Assembly: GCF_002902985.1 (NCBI RefSeq)
Contig: NZ_CP026167.1
Span: forward strand, 4,650,001-4,714,000
From: Leclercia sp. LSNIH1
GTDB taxonomy: Bacteria; Pseudomonadota; Gammaproteobacteria; Enterobacterales; Enterobacteriaceae
Reading direction: 5' to 3'
Length of the DNA: 64,000 bases
In this document: positions 19,737-28,391 of the stretch, in pieces
Numbering within the stretch: the stretch's first letter is position 1
Layout: every line of letters begins with the position of its first letter
Notes under the pieces: generated by a model
Seen by the model: the letters and a program-made list of their open reading frames with translations, nothing else
Told to the model about the DNA's origin: nothing
Database searches by the model: none
Translations under genes and position numbers: made by a program

Positions 19737-20799
19737 TCAATCTAACCCGTGGGGTACTACAGAGGCGGCGGACAGCGCGGCGCAATCCGCTGACGCGTGG
19801 GGTTCTTCTACGCCAGCACCCACCGACGGCGGTGGCGCTGACTGGCTGACCAGCGCCCCTGCGCCTGCGCCAGAACATTTCAATATTATGGACCCGTTCC
19901 ATAAGACCCTGATCCCGCTCGACAGCTGGGTGACGGAGGGGATCGACTGGGTAGTGACCCACTTCCGCCCGGTCTTCCAGGGGATCCGCGTCCCGGTGGA
20001 CTACATCCTCAACGGCTTCCAGCAGCTGATGCTGGGGATGCCGGCTCCGGTCGCCATCGTGCTCTTCTCGCTGATCGCCTGGCAGTTTGGCAGCGCGGGG
20101 ATGGGGATCGCCACGTTGATCTCGCTGATCGCCATTGGCGCCATTGGCGCGTGGTCCCAGGCGATGATCACCCTGGCGCTGGTACTGACCGCCCTGCTCT
20201 TCTGCGTGGTGATCGGCCTGCCGATGGGGATCTGGCTGGCGCGCAGCCCGCGGGCAGCGAAAATTATTCGCCCACTGCTGGATGCGATGCAGACCACCCC
20301 GGCGTTTGTCTACCTGGTGCCTATCGTGATGCTGTTCGGCATCGGCAACGTGCCGGGCGTGGTGGTGACCATTATCTTCGCCCTGCCGCCGATTGTGCGT
20401 CTGACCATTCTGGGCATCAATCAGGTGCCGGCGGATCTGATCGAAGCCTCGCGCTCGTTTGGCGCCAGCCCGCGTCAGATGCTGTTTAAAGTCCAGCTGC
20501 CGCTGGCGATGCCCACCATTATGGCGGGTGTGAACCAGACCCTGATGCTGGCCCTGTCGATGGTGGTGATCGCCTCGATGATCGCCGTGGGCGGTCTGGG
20601 CCAGATGGTGCTGCGCGGGATTGGTCGTCTCGATATGGGGCTGGCCACCGTCGGTGGCGTCGGGATCGTGATCCTCGCCATTATCCTTGACCGCCTGACC
20701 CAGGCTGTCGGTCGTGATGCACGCAGTCGCGGCAACCGTCGCTGGTATAACACCGGCCCTGTCGGGTTGCTTACCCGCCCATTCACAACGTCTAAATAA
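19729..20799 (+). CDS. proW: Glycine betaine/proline ABC transporter permease ProW
   Basis: This 356-residue inner-membrane permease forms the ProU channel. It has a long soluble N-terminal tail rich in Ala, Ser and Pro (about residues 1-90) as in E. coli ProW. Membrane helices and the EAA loop ([23 protein letters not shown]) that contacts ProV follow. The start overlaps proV, and proX begins 9 bases after its stop. Confidence 0.96.
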   Translation: MADQSNPWGTTEAADSAAQSADAWGSSTPAPTDGGGADWLTSAPAPAPEHFNIMDPFHKTLIPLDSWVTEGIDWVVTHFRPVFQGIRVPVDYILNGFQQLMLGMPAPVAIVLFSLIAWQFGSAGMGIATLISLIAIGAIGAWSQAMITLALVLTALLFCVVIGLPMGIWLARSPRAAKIIRPLLDAMQTTPAFVYLVPIVMLFGIGNVPGVVVTIIFALPPIVRLTILGINQVPADLIEASRSFGASPRQMLFKVQLPLAMPTIMAGVNQTLMLALSMVVIASMIAVGGLGQMVLRGIGRLDMGLATVGGVGIVILAIILDRLTQAVGRDARSRGNRRWYNTGPVGLLTRPFTTSK

Positions 20800-20808
20800 G
20801 GAACAACG

Positions 20809-21804
20809 ATGCGACATAGCGTACTTTTTGCCACAGCGTTTGCCACCCTTGCCTCCAGCAGCGCATTCGCTGCCGACCTGCCGGGCACCGGTATTACCGT
20901 GCAACCGGTCCAGAGCACCATCTCCGAAGAGTCATTCCAGACCGGGCTGGTCAGCCGCGCGCTGGAGAAGCTGGGCTATACGGTCAATAAACCCAGCGAA
21001 GTGGATTACAACGTCGGCTATACCTCTATTGCCTCGGGGGATGCCACCTTTACTGCCGTCAACTGGCAGCCGCTGCATGACGACATGTACACCGCCGCGG
21101 GCGGCGACAAAAAGTTCTACCGTGAAGGGACCTTTGTCTCCGGTGCGGCTCAGGGTTACCTGATCGACAAGAAAACCGCCGATCAGTACCACATCACCAA
21201 TATTGAGCAGCTGAAAGATCCGAAGATTGCGAAGCTGTTCGATACCAACGGGGACGGCAAAGCCGACATGATGGGCTGCTCGCCGGGCTGGGGCTGTGAG
21301 GCGGTGATTAACCATCAGAACAAAGCCTTCGACCTGGCAAAAACGGTGGAGGTGAGTCACGGCAACTACTCTGCGATGATGGCGGACACTATTGCCCGCT
21401 TTAAAGAGGGTAAACCGGTCATCTATTACACCTGGACGCCATACTGGGTAAGCGACGTGCTGAAGCCGGGTAAAGATGTGGTCTGGCTGCAGGTGCCGTT
21501 CTCCTCTCTGCCGGGCGAGCAGAAGGATATCGACACCAAACTGCCTAACGGCATGAACTACGGCTTCCCGGTGAATACCATGCACATTGTGGCCAACAAA
21601 GCCTGGGCTGAGAAAAACCCGGCAGCGGCGAAGCTCTTCTCGGTCATGAAGCTGCCGCTGGCGGACATCAACGCGCAGAACGCGATGATGCATGCCGGCA
21701 AGTCATCGGAGGCCGATGTACAGGGCCATATCGATGGCTGGATCAAAGCCCACCAGCAGCAGTTTGATGCATGGGTAAATGAAGCCCTGGCGGCACAGAA
21801 GTAA
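20809..21804 (+). CDS. proX: Periplasmic glycine betaine-binding protein ProX
   Basis: This 331-residue binding protein of ProU starts with a cleavable signal peptide ending [10 protein letters not shown] (cleavage after AFA). Tryptophan residues that form the betaine-binding cage in E. coli ProX are present in the segments [19 protein letters not shown] and GCSPGWGCE. It is the last gene of the operon. Confidence 0.96.
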   Translation: MRHSVLFATAFATLASSSAFAADLPGTGITVQPVQSTISEESFQTGLVSRALEKLGYTVNKPSEVDYNVGYTSIASGDATFTAVNWQPLHDDMYTAAGGDKKFYREGTFVSGAAQGYLIDKKTADQYHITNIEQLKDPKIAKLFDTNGDGKADMMGCSPGWGCEAVINHQNKAFDLAKTVEVSHGNYSAMMADTIARFKEGKPVIYYTWTPYWVSDVLKPGKDVVWLQVPFSSLPGEQKDIDTKLPNGMNYGFPVNTMHIVANKAWAEKNPAAAKLFSVMKLPLADINAQNAMMHAGKSSEADVQGHIDGWIKAHQQQFDAWVNEALAAQK

Positions 21805-21811
21805 CGCTACT

Positions 21812-21840
21812 CTGCTCCTCTCTCCCGAAGAGGGGAGCAG
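21812..21840 (+). terminator. Stable hairpin after proX
   Basis: CTGCTCCTCTC pairs with GAGGGGAGCAG (10 of 11 positions) around a short loop. No T-run follows, so it may protect the 3' end of the mRNA more than terminate transcription. Confidence 0.5.
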
Positions 21841-21939
21841 ACCGCACGATCCATCACTCAACAACTCCCCGCCTCCTCTCTTCATCCGTTATTATGGTTT
21901 ACGAAAAAATAATCACTTAACTAATGATTTCGAAACCAA

Positions 21940-23124
21940 ATGACAAAAACACCTCAGGGGCTTAGCCCCGCACTTATTCTGCTGATGTCAGTGGCAACCG
22001 GTCTGGCGGTCGCCAGCAACTACTATGCGCAACCCCTGCTGGAAACCATCGCCCGCAACTTCTCGCTCTCGGCAAGCTCAGCCGGTTTTATCGTTACCGC
22101 CGCCCAGCTGGGATACGCTGTGGGTCTGCTGTTCCTCGTCCCGTTGGGGGATATGTTTGAACGCCGGGCGATGATTGTCTCCATGACGCTGCTGGCCGCG
22201 GGCGGGATGTTGATCACCGCCTCCAGCCAGTCGCTGAGCATGATGATCCTCGGCACCGCCCTGACCGGTCTCTTCTCGGTGGTGGCGCAGATTCTGGTGC
22301 CCCTCGCCGCCACCCTCGCCTCGCCGGATAAGCGCGGTAAGGTGGTCGGCACCATTATGAGCGGCCTGCTGCTGGGGATTTTACTGGCGCGTACCGTTGC
22401 GGGCTTACTGGCGGGTATCGGCGGCTGGCGCACCGTCTACTGGGTCGCCTCGGTGCTGATGGTGGTGATGGCGCTGGCGCTGTGGCGCGGCCTGCCGAAG
22501 GTGAAGTCAGAAACCCATCTCAACTATCCGCAGCTGCTGGGCTCCGTCTTTAGCCTGTTCATAAAGGATAAACTGCTGCGTACCCGGGCGTTGCTCGGCT
22601 GTTTCACCTTCGCTAACTTCAGTATTCTCTGGACCTCGATGGCCTTCCTGCTGGCCTCTCCGCCGTTTAACTATTCCGAAGGGGTGATCGGTCTGTTTGG
22701 TCTGGCCGGGGCTGCCGGTGCGCTGGGGGCGCGTCCTGCGGGTGGCCTGGCGGACAAGGGTAAATCGCACCTCACCACCACCGCCGGTCTGGTGATGCTG
22801 CTGCTCTCCTGGGCAGCAATCTGGTACGGACATGTCTCGGTGCTGGCGCTGATTATCGGCATCCTGGTGCTCGACCTGACCGTGCAGGGGGTGCATATCA
22901 CCAACCAGACCGTGATTTACCGCGTCAAGCCGGATGCCCGTAACCGCCTGACGGCCGGGTATATGACCAGCTACTTTATCGGCGGTGCGGCCGGGTCGCT
23001 CATTTCGGCCTCGGCGTGGCAGCATGCCGGCTGGACGGGCGTGTGTGCGGTCGGGTCGGTGATGGCGCTGCTTAACCTGCTGGTCTGGTGGCGCGGTTAT
23101 CACCGTCAGGAGGCTATTCAATAA
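21940..23124 (+). CDS. ygaY: MFS transporter YgaY, intact
   Basis: This 394-residue major facilitator transporter has 12 predicted helices, and the family motif GDMFERRAM lies between helices 2 and 3. It lies between proX and mprA like ygaY in E. coli K-12, where the gene is a pseudogene; here the frame is full length. The opening SVATGLAVASNYYAQPLLETI is typical of a drug/sugar efflux subgroup. The substrate is unknown. The expected next genes, ygaZ and ygaH, are missing. Confidence 0.85.
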   Translation: MTKTPQGLSPALILLMSVATGLAVASNYYAQPLLETIARNFSLSASSAGFIVTAAQLGYAVGLLFLVPLGDMFERRAMIVSMTLLAAGGMLITASSQSLSMMILGTALTGLFSVVAQILVPLAATLASPDKRGKVVGTIMSGLLLGILLARTVAGLLAGIGGWRTVYWVASVLMVVMALALWRGLPKVKSETHLNYPQLLGSVFSLFIKDKLLRTRALLGCFTFANFSILWTSMAFLLASPPFNYSEGVIGLFGLAGAAGALGARPAGGLADKGKSHLTTTAGLVMLLLSWAAIWYGHVSVLALIIGILVLDLTVQGVHITNQTVIYRVKPDARNRLTAGYMTSYFIGGAAGSLISASAWQHAGWTGVCAVGSVMALLNLLVWWRGYHRQEAIQ

Positions 23125-23374
23125 GGTTTACATAAGTTTGGGGCTCTCAGGGTGTTAAGGAGCCCCTCAGTCTGTTAAGGTACGCAATCATTTATACCGA
23201 AAATTTTTATGTGGGTAATATATTAGAATACCGCATGAATAGCTTACGCCTGATGACTCATCCCCGTTTTGCCAGCGCCACCCCCTCTTTTCTGTGCTTA
23301 CCGGGTCACGGATCAACCCGGCTCTTGATGACAGTGAAATTCGCCTTGTGGATTTTATCCGCACAAATAATTCA

Positions 23375-23403
23375 TTTACATTATTTGTCACTGTCGTTAC
23401 TAT
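23375..23403 (+). promoter_or_regulatory. Sigma-70 promoter of mprA-emrAB
   Basis: TTTACA (23375-23380), a 17-base spacer and TACTAT (23398-23403) form a good sigma-70 promoter 30 bases before mprA. The MprA repressor of E. coli binds in this area. The remaining bases from 23125 to 23370 contain nothing I can support. Confidence 0.65.
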
Positions 23404-23433
23404 ATCGGCTGTAATTAATGAGGTTATGCCCAA

Positions 23434-23964
23434 ATGGATAGTTCGTTTACGCCCATTGAACAAATGCTTAAATTTCGCGCCAGTCGCTATGCAGATTTCC
23501 CATATCAGGAGATCCTGTTAACGCGTCTCTGCATGCACATGCAGGGTAAGCTGCTGGAAAATCGCAATAAAATGCTGAAAGCTCAAGGGATTAACGAGAC
23601 GTTATTTATGGCGTTGATTACGCTGGAGTCTCAGGAAAATCACAGCATTCAGCCTTCCGAACTGAGTTGCGCGCTGGGTTCGTCCCGTACCAATGCGACC
23701 CGTATTGCCGATGAGCTTGAAAAACGTGGCTGGATTGAGCGCCGCGAAAGTGACAACGACCGCCGTTGTCTGCACCTGCAACTGACCGAGAAAGGTCACG
23801 AATTCCTGCGCGAGGTGCTCCCACCTCAGCACAACTGCCTGCATCAACTCTGGTCGTCTTTAAGTAACGCAGAGAAAGATCAGCTCGAGCATATCACCCG
23901 TAAGCTGCTCACCCGTCTGGACCAGATGGATGAAGATGGCGCTGTTCTTGAGGCGCTGCGCTAA
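23434..23964 (+). CDS. mprA: MarR-family repressor MprA (EmrR)
   Basis: This 176-residue dimeric repressor of the emrAB multidrug efflux operon is released by uncouplers and phenolic drugs. The winged helix-turn-helix lies around residues 60-115 ([23 protein letters not shown], the wing RRESDNDRR). Length and order match E. coli. It is co-transcribed with emrAB, from which it is separated by a 124-base gap containing a hairpin. Confidence 0.95.
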   Translation: MDSSFTPIEQMLKFRASRYADFPYQEILLTRLCMHMQGKLLENRNKMLKAQGINETLFMALITLESQENHSIQPSELSCALGSSRTNATRIADELEKRGWIERRESDNDRRCLHLQLTEKGHEFLREVLPPQHNCLHQLWSSLSNAEKDQLEHITRKLLTRLDQMDEDGAVLEALR

Positions 23965-24007
23965 CGCGACGACACGCTCCAAAATCCAGATTAATAAGAA
24001 AACCGTC

Positions 24008-24036
24008 AGGCCAGCATCTCATCGTGCTGGCCTTTC
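24008..24036 (+). terminator. Attenuator-like hairpin between mprA and emrA
   Basis: AGGCCAGCA (24008-24016) pairs with TGCTGGCCT (24025-24033) around an eight-base loop and is followed by TTCT. The short T-run suggests partial termination that would set the mprA to emrAB ratio. Confidence 0.6.
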
Positions 24037-24088
24037 TGATAACAGGTCGGCTCAGCCGATGTGAAATAATAAGATCGTGGAGAACAAC

Positions 24089-25261
24089 ATGAGCGCAAAT
24101 GCGGAGAACACAACCCCGCAGCAACCGGTCAACAAGAAAGGCAAACGCAAGCGCGCCCTTCTGCTGCTGACCTTGCTCTTTATTATCATTGCCGTGGCAT
24201 ATGGGATCTATTGGTTTTTAGTACTGCGTCATAGTGAAGAGACGGATGACGCGTATGTGGCAGGGAACCAGGTTCAGATTATGGCGCAGGTGTCGGGCAG
24301 CGTGACGAAAGTCTGGGCTGACAATACCGACTTTGTGCAAAAAGGTGATGTGCTGGTAACGCTCGATCCGACCGATGCCCAGCAGGCGTTTGAAAAAGCG
24401 CAGACTGAGCTGGCCTCGAGCGTACGTCAGACCCGCCAGCTGATGATCAACAGCAAACAGCTGCAGGCCAATATTGACGTGCAGAAAACCGCCCTCGCCC
24501 AGGCCCAGAGCGACCTCAATCGTCGCGTCCCGCTGGGTTCGGCCAACCTGATTGGCCGCGAAGAGCTGCAACACGCCCGTGACGCGGTCGCCAGCGCGCA
24601 GGCCCAGCTGGATGTGGCACTTCAGCAATATAACGCTAATCAGGCGATCGTGCTGAATACCACGCTCGACCAACAACCGGCGGTAAAACAGGCGGCGACC
24701 GAAGTCCGTAACGCCTGGCTGGCGCTGCAGCGTACTAAAATCGTCAGCCCGATGACCGGCTACGTTTCCCGTCGTTCCGTGCAGCCTGGCGCGCAGATCA
24801 CCTCCTCCACCCCGCTGATGGCGGTGGTGCCGGCAACCAACCTGTGGATTGACGCCAACTTCAAAGAGACCCAGCTGGCGCATATGCGTATCGGCCAGAC
24901 CGCCACGGTCGTCAGCGACATCTACGGCGACGACGTAAAGTACACCGGCAAAGTGGTGGGGCTGGATATGGGGACCGGCAGCGCCTTCTCGCTGCTGCCT
25001 GCGCAGAACGCCACCGGGAACTGGATCAAAGTGGTTCAGCGTCTGCCGGTGCGTATCGAGCTGGATGAGAAACAGCTGGCGGACCATCCGCTGCGTATTG
25101 GCCTCTCCACGCTGGTGACGGTGGACACCTCCAACCGTGACGGCCAGATGCTGGCAAACCAGGCACGTTCGAACCCGGCCTACGAAAGTAATGCCCGTGA
25201 GATCAGCCTTGAGCCGGTGAATAAACTGATCGATGAGATCGTGAAGGCAAACGCCGGTTAA
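24089..25261 (+). CDS. emrA: Multidrug efflux membrane fusion protein EmrA
   Basis: This 390-residue periplasmic adaptor links the inner-membrane pump EmrB to TolC. It has a charged cytosolic N-tail, one membrane helix at about residues 24-46, a lipoyl-like half (ETDDAYVAGNQVQI), a long alpha-helical hairpin (about 100-200) and the second lipoyl and beta-barrel part (SPMTGYVSRRSVQPGAQI). The ATG at 24089 gives the E. coli length and has GTGGAG upstream. Confidence 0.96.
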   Translation: MSANAENTTPQQPVNKKGKRKRALLLLTLLFIIIAVAYGIYWFLVLRHSEETDDAYVAGNQVQIMAQVSGSVTKVWADNTDFVQKGDVLVTLDPTDAQQAFEKAQTELASSVRQTRQLMINSKQLQANIDVQKTALAQAQSDLNRRVPLGSANLIGREELQHARDAVASAQAQLDVALQQYNANQAIVLNTTLDQQPAVKQAATEVRNAWLALQRTKIVSPMTGYVSRRSVQPGAQITSSTPLMAVVPATNLWIDANFKETQLAHMRIGQTATVVSDIYGDDVKYTGKVVGLDMGTGSAFSLLPAQNATGNWIKVVQRLPVRIELDEKQLADHPLRIGLSTLVTVDTSNRDGQMLANQARSNPAYESNAREISLEPVNKLIDEIVKANAG

Positions 25262-25277
25262 TCCGAAGGTGAGCGTT

Positions 25278-26825
25278 ATGCAGCAGCAAAAACCGCAAAA
25301 ACCGTTGGAAGGGGCGCAGCTGGTCATCATGACCATTGCGCTTTCGCTGGCGACATTCATGCAGGTGCTGGACTCCACCATCGCGAACGTGGCGATCCCG
25401 ACCATCGCCGGGAACCTTGGCTCATCCCTGAGCCAGGGGACATGGGTGATCACCTCGTTCGGGGTGGCGAATGCGATCTCCATCCCGATTACCGGCTGGC
25501 TGGCGAAGCGCGTCGGGGAAGTGAAACTGTTCCTCTGGTCAACGATCGCTTTCGTGCTGGCCTCCTGGGCGTGTGGCGTCTCCACCAGCCTGAACATGCT
25601 CATCTTCTTCCGCGTGATCCAGGGGATTGTGGCCGGACCGTTGATCCCGCTGTCGCAAAGTCTGCTCCTGAACAACTACCCGCCTGCCAAGCGCTCTATT
25701 GCGCTGGCGCTGTGGTCGATGACGGTGATTGTCGCCCCGATCTGCGGCCCGATTCTGGGCGGTTATATCAGCGATAACTATCACTGGGGCTGGATCTTCT
25801 TTATCAACGTGCCGATTGGCGCCCTGGTGGTACTGCTGACCCTGCAGTCGCTGCGTGGCCGCGAAACCCGCACTGAACAGCGGCGGATTGATGGCGTGGG
25901 GTTGGCGCTACTGGTGCTGGGCATCGGTAGCCTGCAGATCATGCTCGACCGCGGGAAAGAGCTGGACTGGTTCGCCTCGCAGGAGATCATCGTTCTGACT
26001 GTTGTGGCGGTGGTGGCGCTCAGCTTCCTGATTGTCTGGGAGCTGACGGACGATAACCCGATAGTCGATTTGTCGCTATTTAAATCACGCAACTTCACCA
26101 TAGGGTGTTTGTGTATCAGCCTTGCCTACATGCTTTACTTCGGCGCCATTGTTCTGCTGCCGCAGCTGTTGCAGGAGGTATACGGGTATACCGCCACCTG
26201 GGCAGGGCTGGCGTCGGCGCCGGTCGGGGTGATCCCGGTCCTGCTGTCGCCGATCATCGGCCGCTTCGCCCATAAGCTGGATATGCGACGCCTGGTGACC
26301 TTCAGCTTCATCATGTATGCGGTGTGCTTCTACTGGCGCGCCTATACCTTTGAACCGGGCATGGACTTTGGCGCCTCCGCGTGGCCGCAGTTCATCCAGG
26401 GGTTTGCAGTGGCCTGCTTCTTTATGCCACTGACCACCATCACCCTCTCCGGTCTGCCGCCGGAAAGGATGGCGGCGGCATCCAGCCTGTCGAACTTTAT
26501 GCGTACGCTGGCGGGCTCTATCGGGACCTCGATGACCACCACCATGTGGACTAACCGCGAGTCGCTGCACCATGCGCAGCTGACTGAATCGGTGAACGTG
26601 TTCAATCCGCAGGCGCAGGAAGTCTACAGCCAGCTGCAGGGGATGGGCATGTCTGAGCAGCAGGCTTCCGGATGGATAGCGCAGCAGATCACCGCCCAGG
26701 GGCTAATCATCTCGGCCAACGAGATCTTCTGGCTATCGGCTGGGGTGTTTATTGTGCTGCTGGGGCTGATCTGGTTCGCCAAACCGCCGTTTGGCGCGGG
26801 CGGCGGAGGCGGTGGCGCGCACTAA
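25278..26825 (+). CDS. emrB: Multidrug efflux MFS pump EmrB
   Basis: This 515-residue proton-driven drug exporter has 14 membrane helices (DHA2 family) and works with EmrA and TolC. It nearly matches E. coli EmrB, including LDSTIANVAIPTIAGNLG and a C-terminal glycine-rich tail. The ATG at 25278 is preferred over a GTG nine bases upstream. A strong terminator follows at once. Confidence 0.96.
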   Translation: MQQQKPQKPLEGAQLVIMTIALSLATFMQVLDSTIANVAIPTIAGNLGSSLSQGTWVITSFGVANAISIPITGWLAKRVGEVKLFLWSTIAFVLASWACGVSTSLNMLIFFRVIQGIVAGPLIPLSQSLLLNNYPPAKRSIALALWSMTVIVAPICGPILGGYISDNYHWGWIFFINVPIGALVVLLTLQSLRGRETRTEQRRIDGVGLALLVLGIGSLQIMLDRGKELDWFASQEIIVLTVVAVVALSFLIVWELTDDNPIVDLSLFKSRNFTIGCLCISLAYMLYFGAIVLLPQLLQEVYGYTATWAGLASAPVGVIPVLLSPIIGRFAHKLDMRRLVTFSFIMYAVCFYWRAYTFEPGMDFGASAWPQFIQGFAVACFFMPLTTITLSGLPPERMAAASSLSNFMRTLAGSIGTSMTTTMWTNRESLHHAQLTESVNVFNPQAQEVYSQLQGMGMSEQQASGWIAQQITAQGLIISANEIFWLSAGVFIVLLGLIWFAKPPFGAGGGGGGAH

Positions 26826-26841
26826 TCATCTGAAAAGAAAA

Positions 26842-26870
26842 ACGGATCTGCATGCAGATCCGTTTTTTTA
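26842..26870 (+). terminator. Rho-independent terminator after emrB
   Basis: The perfect 22-base palindrome ACGGATCTGCATGCAGATCCGT (two 11-base halves, 26842-26852 and 26853-26863) is followed by seven T residues. With A residues upstream it could also act for the opposite strand gene ending at 26886. Confidence 0.9.
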
Positions 26871-26885
26871 TGGGCGCGATAGAAC

Positions 26886-28037
26886 TTACTTAATGCCGAT
26901 AATTTTAATCGTAATGATCGAGACCGTGCCTGGTGGCACAAAGCCGGGTACGCCCTCTTCACCGTAGGCCTGTTTCGCCGGGATATGGATTTTTGCCTCC
27001 CCGCCCAGACCCAGTTTTTTCACTACCGTCTGGAACAGCGGCGGTAAATCCTTAACCCGGCTGGCGCGCACCTCTTTACTGGACATCACTTTACCGGTAC
27101 CCAGCACCTCATCAATCTCGGCAATGATCTCGTTCTGGGCCGTAATCAGCGGCGCCTCACCTTGCTGAATCACCCGATAGATAGCTCCTTCCGGCAGTCG
27201 TTTAGCGCCTTTCTCATTCGCCGCCTTAGTCATGATCGCTTTGCTCTGCTTTTCGTTTTCACTTTGCATTGCGACAAACTGCTTTTTCTGTACCTGATCC
27301 AGCGCGACCAGCTCCTTCGACAGCGCTGCTGGCGTCATCTGGAGCTTATTGTTCACCTTGTCGTTAAAGCCCTGCATAAAGGCGTTAAGATCGAGCTTTT
27401 TGTTCAGCCCGTGCAGCTTGCTCTTTTCACGCCCTGCCGCATCGCCATACCAGGTGCCGATAGCGTAGCTGGTCAGCGTATCTTTTGCCGCCGTCTTATC
27501 GATCTTCATCCGCTGCGGCTCCTTAGTCGCTTTTGCGGATGCTGCCTGACTCTCCTTCAGCTTCTGGTTTTCGGCCGTCAACGTTGCCAGGGAGGCGCTT
27601 TGCGTTTTCTGCTGCTCCTCAAGCGAGGCTTTTTGCGTCTGTAGCTGGGCCAGCTGCTTTTTCAGCTCCTCGGTCTCTTTTCCGGCAGCAGCCAGTTGAG
27701 TGACCAGCGCACCGCTTTTATCTTTCTCGCTGCCAACGTTATTTTTCTGAAGAGCCAACAGGGACTCCTGTGAAGCGATAACTTTTTTAGCATCCTCAAG
27801 CTGGTTCTGCGCAATCTCAGATTTTAACTTCTCGCTTTTAAGCACTTTTTCCTGCTCGGCCAGCCGGGTCTCCAGAGTGGCTTTTTGCTGGTTCAGCGAC
27901 GACAGCTGGGCTTTTAAGGCATCCGCCTCTTTTACCGCGCCGGTGCTCTTATCGCTGCTGGTTTTAAGGGTCGCAAGCTGCGCCTCCACCGCTTTCTTCT
28001 GCGCCTGCAGATCGGCCAGTTCTTTGGACAATGCCAC
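26886..28037 (-). CDS. C-terminal part with FkpA-N and FKBP-like domains
   Basis: Downstream of the amber codon the frame stays open from 28391 to the stop at 26886. The earliest listed start in this frame is a GTG at 28037, inside a repeat and without a convincing ribosome site, so independent translation is doubtful. Residues about 175-280 resemble the FKBP N-terminal domain (LTSYAIGTWYGDAAG, FMQGFNDK). The last 105 residues resemble the FKBP fold, ending in IPAKQAYGEEGVPGFVPPGT. Without a signal peptide this fragment would be stranded in the cytosol. Confidence 0.45.
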   Translation of the reverse strand: MALSKELADLQAQKKAVEAQLATLKTSSDKSTGAVKEADALKAQLSSLNQQKATLETRLAEQEKVLKSEKLKSEIAQNQLEDAKKVIASQESLLALQKNNVGSEKDKSGALVTQLAAAGKETEELKKQLAQLQTQKASLEEQQKTQSASLATLTAENQKLKESQAASAKATKEPQRMKIDKTAAKDTLTSYAIGTWYGDAAGREKSKLHGLNKKLDLNAFMQGFNDKVNNKLQMTPAALSKELVALDQVQKKQFVAMQSENEKQSKAIMTKAANEKGAKRLPEGAIYRVIQQGEAPLITAQNEIIAEIDEVLGTGKVMSSKEVRASRVKDLPPLFQTVVKKLGLGGEAKIHIPAKQAYGEEGVPGFVPPGTVSIITIKIIGIK

Positions 28038-28391
28038 GTTTTTCTCGCGGATCGCTTTCAGGGCAGCCAGCTCCGTCTCCAGCCCCTTTTTCTGCGTTTG
28101 CAGTTCGGTCAGCTCTTTCGCCAGCGCGGCACTTTTCTCATTGACCGCTTTCAGCGCCGTCAGCTGAGTATCCAGCGTCTTTTTCTGCGCCTGCAGATCG
28201 GTCAGCTCTTTGGTAAGGGTCGCATTTTTCGCACTGGCTTCTTTCAGAGAAGCAAGTTGGGTATCCAGCGCTTTCTTTTGCGTCTGCAGATCGGACAGCT
28301 CTTTGCTGAGAGTGTCATTTTTGGTACTGACCTCTTTCAGGGAGGCCAGCTGGGTTTCCAGCGTCTTCTTCTGCGCCTGCAGATCGCTCAG

